A DNA stretch of 64,000 nucleotides from Pedobacter sp. Leaf176 (GCF_001424305.1 NZ_LMPD01000001.1:930001-994000); one strand, 5' to 3'. Counted from the first letter of the stretch, positions 34,600 through 44,106 are shown. Notes: generated by a model not told the origin, from the sequence alone. Translations and numbers: made by a program.

Positions 34600-36303
34600 A
34601 TGGAAAAAAGATGGGTAAAAGCATCAGATTGTAATGATGATACGATAAATAGAATTGCTGAAGAACTAAATATAGACAGGTCGCTTGCTCAAATTTTGGT
34701 GCAAAGAAATATTTGCAGTTTTGATGAGGCAAAAGATTTTTTCAGGCCAAATCTGGAACACCTTCATAATCCTTTTCTGATGAAGGATATGGATACGGCA
34801 ATTGAAAGGATTGAGCGCGCACTCACCACAGAAGAAAAAATTCTTATTTACGGCGATTACGATGTTGATGGAACCACTTCTGTTGCCCTGGCCTACAGTT
34901 TTTTTTCTCAGTTTAGCTCAAACATTGAATATTACATTCCCGATAGGTATCTGGAGGGCTATGGGATATCTATGGCAGGTATCGATTATGCAGGTGAAAA
35001 CGGATTTTCGTTAATTATAGCATTAGATTGTGGTATAAAATCTATTGATAAAATAGATTATGCAAATACACGCGGTATCGATTTTATTATTTGCGACCAT
35101 CATTTACCAGGCGATGAGCTTCCAAAAGCCGTTGCGGTTTTAGACCCAAAACGAGCGGATTGCGAATATCCTTTTAAAGAACTTGCAGGTTGCGGAATTG
35201 GTTTTAAGCTTGCGCAAGCCTATGCTCAAAAACATGATTTACCGAAAGAAACCTATTTGCAATACCTGGATTTGGTGATGGTGAGCATTGCTGCTGATAT
35301 CGTTCCTGTGATTGGAGAAAACCGGATTTTAGCTTTTTATGGTATTCGCAAACTTAATACAAATCCTTGTGAGGGTTTAAGGGCATTGATGGAAGTTTCT
35401 GGCAAAACTGAAAATTACACCCTTACCGACGTAGTGTTCACTTTAGGGCCCAGGATAAATGCGGCAGGCAGAATCGATCATGCAAAACATGCCGTAGCCA
35501 TGTTGCTTTGTCAGGTGGATGGTAACTCTTTAGAACAGAGTGAACTCATAAATTTAAAAAACACCGAACGCAAAACTTACGACCAAGACATCACAAGAGA
35601 GGCTCTGGCTTTAATCGGCGACAGCGAAATTCTAATCAACAAGAAAACAACAGTCGTGTTTAATGAGAACTGGCATAAGGGGGTAATTGGAATTGTGGCT
35701 TCTCGTTTAACTGAAAAATATTATCGTCCAACTATTGTATTAACCAAATCGAACGGTCATGTAGCTGGTTCATGTCGTTCAGTTGCAGGATTCGATTTGT
35801 ATGAGGCATTAAGCGGATGTTCGCATTTATTAGATCAATATGGCGGACATAAATTTGCTGCGGGTTTAACCATGCAGCAAAACAATGTGGATGCTTTTGC
35901 CGATAAATTTGAAGAAATTGTTTCCGCTACAATTACCGAAGAGCTTTTAACGCCCATGATTAAAATTGATGCAGAAATTGAACTTGCTCAAATTGACGGG
36001 AAATTTTATCGTGTTTTAGCGCAAATGGGGCCATTTGGGCCAGAAAATATGGCTCCGATATTTATTACGCATAACGTATATCTTGCTCAACATGCAATGG
36101 CTGTTGGTGGCAATCATTTAAAAGTTAATATAAAACAACAAAATTCAGCTATTTTTGAAGGCATCGGATTTGGTCTTGCAGAATATCAAAATCTTTTACA
36201 ACCAAAAGTTCCTTTTTCTGTTTGTTATACCATAGAAGAGAATGTGTGGCGAGATAAGAAACGTTTGCAACTGAATATTAAAGGAATTAAGATAAAAGAA
36301 TAA
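34600..36303 (+). CDS. recJ: Single-stranded-DNA exonuclease RecJ
   Basis: A 567-residue DHH-family 5'-3' exonuclease used in recombination and mismatch repair. Phosphoesterase motifs are GDYDVDGTTS at 85-94, LDCG at 142-145 and CDHH at 165-168; DHHA1 has GGHKFAAGLTM, and an OB-like C-terminal domain follows (MGPFGPENMAPIF region). Length fits the standard protein. It is divergent from the metallo-hydrolase gene and followed by repeat-like DNA before lptB. Identity is secure. Confidence 0.97.
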   Translation: MEKRWVKASDCNDDTINRIAEELNIDRSLAQILVQRNICSFDEAKDFFRPNLEHLHNPFLMKDMDTAIERIERALTTEEKILIYGDYDVDGTTSVALAYSFFSQFSSNIEYYIPDRYLEGYGISMAGIDYAGENGFSLIIALDCGIKSIDKIDYANTRGIDFIICDHHLPGDELPKAVAVLDPKRADCEYPFKELAGCGIGFKLAQAYAQKHDLPKETYLQYLDLVMVSIAADIVPVIGENRILAFYGIRKLNTNPCEGLRALMEVSGKTENYTLTDVVFTLGPRINAAGRIDHAKHAVAMLLCQVDGNSLEQSELINLKNTERKTYDQDITREALALIGDSEILINKKTTVVFNENWHKGVIGIVASRLTEKYYRPTIVLTKSNGHVAGSCRSVAGFDLYEALSGCSHLLDQYGGHKFAAGLTMQQNNVDAFADKFEEIVSATITEELLTPMIKIDAEIELAQIDGKFYRVLAQMGPFGPENMAPIFITHNVYLAQHAMAVGGNHLKVNIKQQNSAIFEGIGFGLAEYQNLLQPKVPFSVCYTIEENVWRDKKRLQLNIKGIKIKE

Positions 36304-36375
36304 GGATAAAAGAGCAAGGATGAAGGACAAGAAAAGCTAAACAGCCCAATCTTTATTCATTGATCGTTGTTCTTT
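36304..36375. repeat. Low-complexity repeat patch after recJ
   Basis: GGATAAAAGAGCAAGGATGAAGGACAAG is followed by TTTATTCATTGATCGTTGTTCTTTTTTCC, whose arms are loosely complementary; related patches lie at 26443-26508 and 40475-40563. May act as a weak terminator. Confidence 0.45.
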
Positions 36376-36394
36376 TTTCCAAAAATAAATACGA

Positions 36395-37135
36395 ATGATA
36401 TTAAGAGCCGAAAATCTGGTTAAAAAATATAAACAGCGTACTGTTGTTAATGATGTTTCTTTTAATGTAAGTCAGGGAGAAATTGTTGGTTTGCTTGGGC
36501 CAAACGGAGCGGGGAAAACAACATCCTTCTACATGATTGTGGGTTTAATTAAGCCGAATGAAGGTCGTATCTTCTTAGAAGATGAAGACATTACGGAAGA
36601 TGCCATGTACCGCAGGGCGCAAAAAGGCATCGGTTATCTTGCACAAGAAGCCTCTGTTTTCAGAAAGCTGACCGTTGAAGAGAATATTCTAGCTATTTTG
36701 GAAATGAGCAAAATGAGCAAAGAAGAACAAAAAGAAAAACTCGAAGAGTTAATTAACGAATTTAGTTTGCATAAGGTTCGTAAGAACCGCGGGGATTTAC
36801 TATCTGGTGGCGAACGCCGGCGAACTGAAATTGCCCGGGCCCTTGCCGCAAACCCTAACTTTATCTTATTAGATGAGCCTTTTGCGGGGGTAGACCCGAT
36901 TGCAGTCGAGGAAATTCAAAGTATTGTAGCCAAATTAAAGCATAAAAACATCGGTATTTTAATTACCGACCACAACGTTCAGGAAACACTTTCGATTACG
37001 GATAGAGCCTATTTACTCTTCGAAGGGAAAATCCTTGAGCAAGGTGTGCCGGAGGTTTTAGCCGAAAACGAGATGGTTCGTAAAGTATATCTTGGGTCTA
37101 ACTTTGTATTGAAACGTAAAACATTTGCAGTTTAA
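36395..37135 (+). CDS. lptB: LPS export ABC transporter ATP-binding protein LptB
   Basis: A 246-residue ABC ATPase. Walker A is GPNGAGKT (35-42), the signature is [15 protein letters not shown] and Walker B is [13 protein letters not shown]. The RRRTEIAR sequence next to the signature and the C-terminal [10 protein letters not shown] are characteristic of LptB, which powers lipopolysaccharide extraction from the inner membrane with LptFG (not in this window). The gene follows recJ, and the GH3-family gene starts 9 bases after its stop, so these two are probably co-transcribed. Confidence 0.96.
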   Translation: MILRAENLVKKYKQRTVVNDVSFNVSQGEIVGLLGPNGAGKTTSFYMIVGLIKPNEGRIFLEDEDITEDAMYRRAQKGIGYLAQEASVFRKLTVEENILAILEMSKMSKEEQKEKLEELINEFSLHKVRKNRGDLLSGGERRRTEIARALAANPNFILLDEPFAGVDPIAVEEIQSIVAKLKHKNIGILITDHNVQETLSITDRAYLLFEGKILEQGVPEVLAENEMVRKVYLGSNFVLKRKTFAV

Positions 37136-37144
37136 ATCGGACTT

Positions 37145-38659
37145 ATGGCAATCGTAAATTCAATTTTTACCTGGTTAATGAAAAAGCGAATCCATCAGAT
37201 TGAGCTTTTTATGAAATATCCCTACGACGTTCAGGAAGAGTGGTTCCACAGCCTGATTGATAGTGCTGAAAATACAGAATGGGGTCGTAAATATGACTAC
37301 AAATCGATTTTAACCCAGAGGCAATTTCAGGAACGGGTTCCAATTCAAAACTATGATACCTTAAAACCTTACATTGAGCGTATGCTTAATGGCGAACAAA
37401 ATATTCTTTGGCCATCGGATATCAAATGGTTCGCAAAATCATCGGGAACCACCAGCGATAGAAGTAAATTTATCCCGGTTTCTGAAGAATCTTTAGAAGA
37501 ATGCCACTTTAAAGGTGGAAAAGACATGCTCTCCATTTACTGTAACAACCGTACTGATAACCAGATGTTTACAGGTAAAGGACTGGTATTAGGCGGCAGC
37601 CATCAGGTTAATCAGTTAAATGAAGACTGTTTTTATGGCGATTTATCTGCCGTGCTGATAAAGAACTTGCCAATTTGGGCCGAATATTACCGAACGCCTG
37701 ATATGTCCATTGCATTAATGGATAATTACGAAATTAAAATGGACCGAATGGCCGAAGCAACCATTCAGGAGAATGTAACCAGCATCTCCGGTGTGCCAAC
37801 CTGGACCATCGTTCTGGCAAAAAAGGTTCTGGAGTTAACAGGTAAGAAAAACTTGCTGGAGGTTTGGCCAAACCTGGAACTTTATGTTCATGGCGCCGTA
37901 AATTTTACCCCTTATCGTGAGCAGTTTAAGCAACTGATACCATCAGATGATATGTATTACCTGGAAACCTACAACGCGTCTGAAGGATTTTTCGGGATTC
38001 AGGATCAGGATAATTCAGAAGAAATGCTTTTAATGCTCGATTATGGCATCTTCTATGAATTTATCCCTATTGAAAATATTGGCCAGGAAAACCCGGAAGC
38101 GCTATTGTTAGGGGAAGTTGAACTGCATAAAAATTACGCTATTGTTATTTCGACAAATGGTGGATTGTGGCGCTACATGATTGGCGATACCATTCAGTTT
38201 ACATCTTTATCGCCCTATCGGATAAAAATTACCGGTAGAACAAAACATTTTATAAATGCTTTTGGCGAAGAAGTAATTATTGATAATGCTGAACAGGCAT
38301 TAACAAAGGCATGCACCGTAACCGGAGCCTCAATTAAAGATTACACCGCCGGACCAATATACTTTGAAGGCGAAAAAGCAGGTGGACATGAATGGATTAT
38401 TGAATTTGACAAACAACCCGACAATTTCGAACGATTTATCGATTTGATGGACAATACATTGCGTGAGATAAATTCCGATTATGATGCAAAACGTTTTAAA
38501 GACATGGCCTTGTGTCGTCCTAAAGTGCACAATGTGCCGGAAAACACGTTTTACAATTGGCTAAAAGCTAAAAATAAGCTTGGCGGACAACACAAAGTTC
38601 CTCGTTTAGCCAACGAACGAAAATACCTCGACGATATTCTGGAACTATTGAAATCCTAA
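37145..38659 (+). CDS. GH3-family acyl-adenylating enzyme
   Basis: A 504-residue member of the GH3 family, known from plant enzymes that adenylate a carboxylic acid (such as auxin or jasmonate) and join it to an amino acid. Motifs include FAKSSGTTSDRSKFIPVS (AMP-binding loop, about residues 97-114), YNASEGFFGIQ (the Y-x-A-S-E block) and the C-terminal ITGRTKHFINAFGEEVI. Bacterial members are of unknown substrate. It follows lptB by 9 bases, so a link to envelope lipid or amino-acid conjugate formation is possible but unproven. Confidence 0.9.
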   Translation: MAIVNSIFTWLMKKRIHQIELFMKYPYDVQEEWFHSLIDSAENTEWGRKYDYKSILTQRQFQERVPIQNYDTLKPYIERMLNGEQNILWPSDIKWFAKSSGTTSDRSKFIPVSEESLEECHFKGGKDMLSIYCNNRTDNQMFTGKGLVLGGSHQVNQLNEDCFYGDLSAVLIKNLPIWAEYYRTPDMSIALMDNYEIKMDRMAEATIQENVTSISGVPTWTIVLAKKVLELTGKKNLLEVWPNLELYVHGAVNFTPYREQFKQLIPSDDMYYLETYNASEGFFGIQDQDNSEEMLLMLDYGIFYEFIPIENIGQENPEALLLGEVELHKNYAIVISTNGGLWRYMIGDTIQFTSLSPYRIKITGRTKHFINAFGEEVIIDNAEQALTKACTVTGASIKDYTAGPIYFEGEKAGGHEWIIEFDKQPDNFERFIDLMDNTLREINSDYDAKRFKDMALCRPKVHNVPENTFYNWLKAKNKLGGQHKVPRLANERKYLDDILELLKS

Positions 38660-38711
38660 GCGTAGATATTATATTTTAGATTTTTCCGTTGATTAATAAA
38701 TCGCTGAATGT

Positions 38712-39143
38712 ATGAAGTTAAACAGGCAAAAGATATTGGATTTCTTTAAAAAATCAGAAAGTAAGGCCTCTGTTTTACTTAAAGATAAAAGCAAAGCCAG
38801 CGATACCATTAAAGAAGCTTTAGGCAAAGCAGTTACCAACAAAGGTGAACTTGAAGGCGTTTGGACAAAAATGGTTTTGCTTTTTGCCGTCGCCAAGGAT
38901 TATGTTAATGGCGATTATACAGAAATCCCCAAACGCTCTATTATGGCCATTCTCGGTGGTCTGATTTATTTTTTATCTCCGATTGATGTAGTTCCCGATT
39001 TTGTTCCGGTACTTGGCTTTATTGATGATGTTTTTGTGCTGAATCTGGTATATAAACAAGTGTTGAAAGATTTACAGAAATATAAAATCTGGAAAGATGC
39101 TCAAATCAATCTTATCGAAGATGCTGACGCAAGAGAAATTTGA
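38712..39143 (+). CDS. YkvA-family (DUF1232) membrane protein
   Basis: A 143-residue protein with a Lys-rich N-terminus and one or two hydrophobic segments around the DUF1232 signature SPIDVVPDFVPVLGFIDD (89-106). The family is found across bacteria and its function is unknown. The DUF2752 gene start overlaps its 3' end by 23 bases, so the two are translationally linked. Family assignment is firm. Confidence 0.9.
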   Translation: MKLNRQKILDFFKKSESKASVLLKDKSKASDTIKEALGKAVTNKGELEGVWTKMVLLFAVAKDYVNGDYTEIPKRSIMAILGGLIYFLSPIDVVPDFVPVLGFIDDVFVLNLVYKQVLKDLQKYKIWKDAQINLIEDADAREI

Positions 39144-39447
39144 CCTTTTCGATTGGTTAAATCACCATCTGTTAAGCTGTCCATTTAAAGCTTATTTTGG
39201 TGTAGATTGCCCTGGCTGCGGTTTACAGCGCTCAGTTTTAGCTTTGTTAAAAGGTAATTTGTTTGACTCTTTCAATTTCTATCCGGCGACAATTCCGCTG
39301 GTCATTTTAATCATTTTTACGGCTGTTCATCTTAAGCTTGATTTCAGGCTAGGCGCATTACTAATTAAATTGATGTTTATGGGTATTGCGGTAATTATCT
39401 TAATCAATTACATTTACAAAATATACAACCATCAACTTATAAACTAA
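39121..39447 (+). CDS. DUF2752 membrane protein
   Basis: A 108-residue protein with three hydrophobic segments and the family motif CPGCGLQRS (Cys30 to Ser38), with Cys20 upstream. The start at MLTQEKF is chosen because it gives a normal length; an earlier ATG 24 bases upstream is possible. The CPxCGxxR motif marks DUF2752, small integral membrane proteins of unknown role. It sits between the DUF1232 and CCC-motif genes in the same orientation, forming an apparent group of small membrane proteins. Confidence 0.88.
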   Translation: MLTQEKFDLFDWLNHHLLSCPFKAYFGVDCPGCGLQRSVLALLKGNLFDSFNFYPATIPLVILIIFTAVHLKLDFRLGALLIKLMFMGIAVIILINYIYKIYNHQLIN

Positions 39448-39459
39448 AAACATTAATTT

Positions 39460-39939
39460 ATGTCTGAAGAACAAGGAACTCCACAAGAAAATCCATTAGA
39501 TCCGATCAAAAGCGATATTTCTGCATCTGACCCGGTGCAAATACCACCTGCAACGCCTCCGCCATTTCAACAATTGCCACCATTTGGTCAGTTTGGAAAC
39601 GGAATGGGACAACAAAATTTGCCTAATGCGACAATTTCATTGGTTTTGGGAATTTTATCAATTCCGGCATGTTGTTGCTACGGACTAGGTTTGGTATTCG
39701 GTATCGTTGCCTGGGTTCTGGCTGGTAAAGATATTAAGCAATATAATTTAAACCCTGCAGCCTATTCTCTGTCTTCTCTTAAAAATACAAGGGCAGGTAA
39801 AATTTGTGGAATTATCGGTGTTATTTTGAGTGCGTTATATATTATAGCTTTGGTCGCAATGATTATCGCTTTCGGATGGGCGGCATTACGCGATCCGGAA
39901 ACAATGAAAGAATTATTGAGAGAAAAAGGACTTCAGTAA
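39460..39939 (+). CDS. CCC-motif / DUF4190-like membrane protein
   Basis: A 159-residue protein with a Pro/Gln/Asp-rich N-terminus (PVQIPPATPPPFQQLPPFGQF) facing the cytoplasm or periplasm and two transmembrane segments, the first with the triple-Cys ACCCYGLGLVFGIVAWVLAG and the second with ICGIIGVILSALYIIAL. This pattern fits DUF4190 or 'CCC motif' proteins of Bacteroidota. The gene lies 12 bases after the DUF2752 stop. Function unknown. Confidence 0.85.
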   Translation: MSEEQGTPQENPLDPIKSDISASDPVQIPPATPPPFQQLPPFGQFGNGMGQQNLPNATISLVLGILSIPACCCYGLGLVFGIVAWVLAGKDIKQYNLNPAAYSLSSLKNTRAGKICGIIGVILSALYIIALVAMIIAFGWAALRDPETMKELLREKGLQ

Positions 39940-40004
39940 ATTTTTACTCAGGTTATTTTTACCTTAAAAATATAAATCGAATGGCTCATGCTGTTCGATT
40001 TTCT

Positions 40005-40012
40005 TATTTTTG
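40005..40012 (+). promoter_or_regulatory. -7 box TATTTTTG of the bacilliredoxin gene
   Basis: A perfect TAnnTTTG lies 33 bases before the ATG at 40046; no convincing -33 TTTG was seen. Confidence 0.45.
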
Positions 40013-40045
40013 TAATCTGAATTGTAAATAAAAAACTCCACGATA

Positions 40046-40456
40046 ATGTATCCAGAATATTTAGTAGAACCAATGCGTAAGGAATTAACGAACGTAGGTT
40101 TTGAAGAATTAAAAAATGCGCAAGAAGTTGACCAAGCTATTAAAGGCGAAGGAACTGTTTTGGTTGTTGTGAACTCCGTATGTGGTTGCGCAGCAGCAAA
40201 TGCCCGCCCTGCAGCTAGAGCGGCAGCAGCACACGAGAAACACCCTGATAAATTGGTAACGGTTTTTGCGGGAATGGAAAAAGAAGCAGTAGACCAGGCC
40301 AGAAATTATATGATGCCTTTTCCTCCATCTTCGCCAGCAATGGCTTTATTTAAAGATGGTAAGTTGGTACACATGATTGAGCGCCATCAGATTGAAGGCC
40401 GCCCTGCACAAATGATCGCTGATAACTTAATCGGCGCTTTTGAACAATACTGTTAA
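40046..40456 (+). CDS. BrxA/BrxB-family bacilliredoxin
   Basis: A 136-residue thioredoxin-fold protein with the CGC active site VCGCAA (Cys46 and Cys48) and the Ala-rich helix ANARPAARAAAAHEKHP characteristic of the YphP/YqiW bacilliredoxin family. In Bacillus these remove bacillithiol from proteins; Bacteroidota members may act with bacillithiol or another low-molecular-weight thiol. The MMPFPPSSPAMALFKDGK block with cis-Pro is intact. It has its own -7 box and is followed by a repeat patch. Confidence 0.95.
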   Translation: MYPEYLVEPMRKELTNVGFEELKNAQEVDQAIKGEGTVLVVVNSVCGCAAANARPAARAAAAHEKHPDKLVTVFAGMEKEAVDQARNYMMPFPPSSPAMALFKDGKLVHMIERHQIEGRPAQMIADNLIGAFEQYC

Positions 40457-40474
40457 TCTGAAATGAAGATAAAT

Positions 40475-40563
40475 GAACAAGGATTATAGATTTAATGTCT
40501 ATTGATCCTTGTTCTTTTGTTTTGGGCACTTTTTCTTTTGTCCTTGCTCTTTGTTCCTTATTC
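40475..40563. repeat. Repeat patch: AACAAGGATTATAG...CTATTGATCCTTGTT
   Basis: GAACAAGGATTATAGATT is followed by ATTGATCCTTGTTCTTTTG, arms that can pair (AACAAGGAT with ATCCTTGTT, 9 bp perfect) before a T-rich stretch with CCTTGCTCTTTGTTCC. It may serve as a two-way terminator between convergent genes, and resembles the patches at 26443-26508 and 36304-36375. Confidence 0.55.
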
Positions 40564-41364
40564 TTAAAAGTCTTTGTTAAGTAGTTTCTCCAGCTCGCCG
40601 AACGAAACATTCATTCTTACTCTACCTTGTTTCGCATAGGATATTTCTCCTGTTTCTTCTGATATTATTACGGCAACTGCATCAGTTGTTTCCGAAACGC
40701 CTATTCCGGCTCTATGCCTTAAACCAAATTGCGATGGCAACTGGTCATTATCCGTTAAGGGTAAAATACAACTGGCACTTTTAATCTTATTTTCCGAAAT
40801 TACCACTGCGCCATCATGCAGTGGACTGTTCTTCTGAAATATGCTCTCCAGCAATCGTTTAGATATTTTGGCATCCACAACTTCACAACTATTGGCGAAA
40901 AATTGTTCATCATAAAATTTTACAAAAACAATTAAAGCCCCGGTTCTGGTTTTCTTCATTGTTTTACAGGCATCAATAATTGGTTTTATACGTGTTAAAT
41001 TATTACGCTCGATTTCTTTACGACCAAATAAATAGCCCCACCAGGCCTTGTTTTTCTGTAGAAAAGCGTTTTTCCCGATGAGAAGAAGAAACCTTCTTAT
41101 TTCGGGGTGAAAGATGACAATTAAAGCAATGATACCAACACTCATAAATTTCTCTATGATTGTTGTAAGCAACTTCATATGCAACATATCAACAACTTTG
41201 TAAAATACCGCAATAATCAGCATACCAACTAAAAGGTTTACGGCTAAAGTGTTGCGGATGAGCGTGTAAACGTAGTATATAAGAAGCGCAACCAGCACAA
41301 TATCGACCACATCGGTTACGGTAAATTTTACAAAATCGAAGTCTAATCCTTTCATTAAGGGCAA
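40564..41364 (-). CDS. cdaA: Diadenylate cyclase (CdaA type)
   Basis: Makes the second messenger cyclic di-AMP from two ATP. The 266-residue protein has three membrane helices at the N-terminus (about 20-90) and a DAC domain with DGA at 184-186 (PLHDGAVVIS) and RHR at 216-218 (LRHRAGIG), the catalytic motifs. It lies 80 bases downstream of folP on the same strand, an arrangement common in Bacteroidota. Cyclic di-AMP usually controls potassium and osmotic balance; no target gene is in the window. Confidence 0.96.
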   Translation of the reverse strand: MPLMKGLDFDFVKFTVTDVVDIVLVALLIYYVYTLIRNTLAVNLLVGMLIIAVFYKVVDMLHMKLLTTIIEKFMSVGIIALIVIFHPEIRRFLLLIGKNAFLQKNKAWWGYLFGRKEIERNNLTRIKPIIDACKTMKKTRTGALIVFVKFYDEQFFANSCEVVDAKISKRLLESIFQKNSPLHDGAVVISENKIKSASCILPLTDNDQLPSQFGLRHRAGIGVSETTDAVAVIISEETGEISYAKQGRVRMNVSFGELEKLLNKDF

Positions 41365-41444
41365 GATAGCAAAAGGGTTTTCAGTTTACAATTTTCAGAT
41401 GATTAGTTACCAATACTTTAAATTAAAAAAGAGTGAACCAATAA

Positions 41445-42311
41445 CTAATGAACAATTGAACAATCTAATCTATCAACTAGCTTCACGCATTCCGCTGCTT
41501 CTTTTACATCATGAACCCTTAAAATCTTGGCCCCTTTTTGCAACGCAATTGTGTTGAGTACCGTTGTTCCATTTAAGGCTTCGGTGGCGGTGTTGTTCAA
41601 TACCTTATGAATCATTCCTTTCCGGGAAAAGCCAACCAGCACAGGAAGATTGAAAATTTTAAAATCCTGCATCTGGTTGAGAAGCTCGTAATTGTGTTCA
41701 ATTGTTTTTCCGAAGCCAAAACCGGGATCAACTATTAAGTCATTAACTTTCAAAGCTTTTAAAATGGATATTTTCTTAGCGAAGTAATCAATGACCTCAA
41801 GCAAAATATTATTGTAAACAGGATTTTGTTGCATATTTTGAGGTGTTCCCTGCATATGCATGAAAATGTAAGGTACTTGCAGTTTTGCCACGGTTTCGAA
41901 CATTTTCTCGTCCAATTCACCGGCGGCAATATCGTTTATTATGTGTGCGCCTGCCAGGATCGATTCTTCAGCCACCTTTGCCCTGAACGTGTCTATCGAA
42001 ATTATGGCCTCAGGAAGGTTTTGATGCAGAGCTTCAATTACAGGGACTAGCCTGCTCAACTCTTCATCTTCAGAAATGTCTTTTGCTCCGGGCCTCGATG
42101 AGTAACCTCCAATATCAATAAAAGAAGCGCCTTCATTCAGAAATTGCTCTGTTTTTCGTAGTGCTTCTACAATAGAATTCGTTCGGCTATTGCTGTAAAA
42201 AGAGTCGGGCGTAATGTTTAGGATACCCATCACTTTTGGTGTGCTTAAATCAAACATTTTCCCTTTTATATTCAAGCTTTGTTTTGCTTCAAAAAAATTT
42301 TTTTCTACCAT
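41445..42311 (-). CDS. folP: Dihydropteroate synthase
   Basis: Condenses p-aminobenzoate with hydroxymethyl-dihydropterin diphosphate in folate synthesis. The 288-residue TIM-barrel shows the pterin-site motifs NITPDSF (32-38), IDIGGYSSRPGA, SIDTFRA, INDIAAGE, VDPGFGFGKT and LVGFSRKGM, all standard. It is upstream of cdaA on the same strand and divergent from the DUF1599 operon. Identity is secure. Confidence 0.97.
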   Translation of the reverse strand: MVEKNFFEAKQSLNIKGKMFDLSTPKVMGILNITPDSFYSNSRTNSIVEALRKTEQFLNEGASFIDIGGYSSRPGAKDISEDEELSRLVPVIEALHQNLPEAIISIDTFRAKVAEESILAGAHIINDIAAGELDEKMFETVAKLQVPYIFMHMQGTPQNMQQNPVYNNILLEVIDYFAKKISILKALKVNDLIVDPGFGFGKTIEHNYELLNQMQDFKIFNLPVLVGFSRKGMIHKVLNNTATEALNGTTVLNTIALQKGAKILRVHDVKEAAECVKLVDRLDCSIVH

Positions 42312-42403
42312 ATTAAGCCCTTCCGGATTTGGGTTTCGCTATAAAAATGTATCTTTAGCTTTGTTTTTGATAGAAACAAAAATACATTAAAACTAAATAA
42401 CTA

Positions 42404-42958
42404 TTGGCCTTGACACAAACAAATACCACTGCCGAATTTGATGATGTGATTGCAGTGTGCAGATCCTTGTTCCTTAAAAAAACTAAAGATTACGGCACTG
42501 CATGGCGTATTTTGAGGCCAAGTTCTATTACTGACCAGATTTTTATTAAAGCCCAGCGCATCCGCACTTTAGAAGAAAAAAAAGTAAGTTTGGTTGGCGA
42601 GGGAATCACTTCTGAATATATCGGCATTATCAATTATTGTGTTATTGCAATGATGCAGCTGGAGCTTACGGAAAATGACCCAACTGACATGCCTTTCGAT
42701 ATTGTTCAATCGCTGTTTGAAACAAAAGTTCGTGAAACGAAAGACTTAATGTTTGCAAAAAACCACGATTATGGAGAGGCCTGGAGAGATATGCGCATCA
42801 GTTCGTTAACTGATTTAATTTTGATGAAGATTTTTCGGGTGAAGCAAATTGAAGATAATGAGGGACAAACACTGGCGTCCGAAGGAGTAAATGCAAACTA
42901 CCAGGATATGTTGAACTATTCCGTATTTGCTTTGATAAAACTTGGAGTAAATAAATGA
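42404..42958 (+). CDS. DUF1599 protein with two tandem domains; TTG start
   Basis: A 184-residue protein built of two copies of the DUF1599 unit: KDYGTAWRILRPSSITDQ in the first half and HDYGEAWRDMRISSLTDL in the second, each followed by a FIKAQRI- or LMKIFRV-like helix and an Ile/Glu-rich turn. No ATG precedes the first domain in frame; the start is TTG at 42404 or the TTG two codons later. An in-frame stop lies six bases upstream of the first TTG. Function unknown; the fold may relate to nucleotide pyrophosphohydrolase-like helical proteins, which is a guess. Its stop overlaps the next gene by 4 bases. Confidence 0.87.
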   Translation: MALTQTNTTAEFDDVIAVCRSLFLKKTKDYGTAWRILRPSSITDQIFIKAQRIRTLEEKKVSLVGEGITSEYIGIINYCVIAMMQLELTENDPTDMPFDIVQSLFETKVRETKDLMFAKNHDYGEAWRDMRISSLTDLILMKIFRVKQIEDNEGQTLASEGVNANYQDMLNYSVFALIKLGVNK

Positions 42959-44106
42959 AAAATATAGCACTAACCTTTTCAAGAATCTTTGTCGGCATTT
43001 TATTTATCTTTTCAGGATTGATAAAGGCCAATGATCCCCTTGGTTTCGGATACAAACTTCAGGAGTACTTTGAAGTTTTTCAGATGAGCTTTTTCAGTCC
43101 GGTGGCAACTGGAATAGCGATCTTGCTTTGCACACTTGAAATTGTTTTAGGTGCTTTACTGTTACTCGGTTTTTGGGGCAAAAAGGTTTCGTGGGGTTTG
43201 CTTTCATTAATTGTCTTTTTCACACTGCTTACCTTCGTATCTGCATTTTTTAAAGTTGTAACGAGCTGCGGTTGTTTTGGCGATGCAATTCCTTTAACAC
43301 CATGGCAATCGTTCAGTAAAGATTTGGTGCTCTTGGTATTAATCGTTTTTATTTTTCTGAATAGAAATTTAATTCAGCCGGTTTTCAGAAAGGCAGCATC
43401 ACAACGAAATATATCGATAGCTGTTATCGCAATTTCTCTTCTGGTTGGCTTATATACTTATAATTTCCTGCCCGTAATCGATTTTCTTCCTTATAAAATT
43501 GGGGCACATATCCCTTCTTTGATGGTTATTCCTCCCGGCGAACAGCCCGATGAGTATCAGATTATGTACCATCTCAAAAATAAAGCGACCAAAGCTGAAA
43601 AAGACATGAGTGATAAGGATTACCTTAAAACCGAAATATGGAAGGATAATAACTGGGAAATCATCGGCGAGCCATCTAAGAGCCTGATAAAAAAAGGTTA
43701 CGAACCGAAAATAAAAGACCTTATAATTACCGATGCTTCCGGAACGGACTACACGAAGGAGCTTATCGAAAATCCTTATTATAGTTTGATTTTTGTTGCC
43801 TACAGCTTAAACGATACAAACTCAAAAGCTATTGGCGATTTAAATGCACTGGCAATGAATGTAACGCAACAATTTAACATTCGCACGGTGTTACTTACTT
43901 CGAATTCTGCTACTGATGCGCAGAAGTTTGTTAAAAAAAACAACTTGTTTTCGGAAGTTTTCTACGCAGATGCAGTTCCCTTAAAAAGTATGGTTCGTGC
44001 TAATCCGGGTATTTTACTTTTAAAAAATGGTGTGGTTATTAATAAATGGCATTTTCATAATGTGCCTAATTTTGAACAGTTAAGTAGTAAATATTTTAGC
44101 AAATAA
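42955..44106 (+). CDS. BT_3928-like DoxX-family membrane protein
   Basis: A 383-residue protein. The first 145 residues are a four-helix DoxX unit (SRIFVGILFIFSGLIKAND start, then LEIVLGALLLLGFW and a Cys pair in SCGCFGD), and a further helix near 155 leads to a periplasmic or cytoplasmic C-terminal domain that may be thioredoxin-like (TVLLTSNSATDAQKF, RANPGILLLKNGVVINKW). This matches the BT_3928 family of Bacteroidota. DoxX proteins are linked to quinone or thiol redox. Its ATG overlaps the DUF1599 stop, and the permease gene begins at the base after its own stop. Confidence 0.9.
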   Translation: MKNIALTFSRIFVGILFIFSGLIKANDPLGFGYKLQEYFEVFQMSFFSPVATGIAILLCTLEIVLGALLLLGFWGKKVSWGLLSLIVFFTLLTFVSAFFKVVTSCGCFGDAIPLTPWQSFSKDLVLLVLIVFIFLNRNLIQPVFRKAASQRNISIAVIAISLLVGLYTYNFLPVIDFLPYKIGAHIPSLMVIPPGEQPDEYQIMYHLKNKATKAEKDMSDKDYLKTEIWKDNNWEIIGEPSKSLIKKGYEPKIKDLIITDASGTDYTKELIENPYYSLIFVAYSLNDTNSKAIGDLNALAMNVTQQFNIRTVLLTSNSATDAQKFVKKNNLFSEVFYADAVPLKSMVRANPGILLLKNGVVINKWHFHNVPNFEQLSSKYFSK

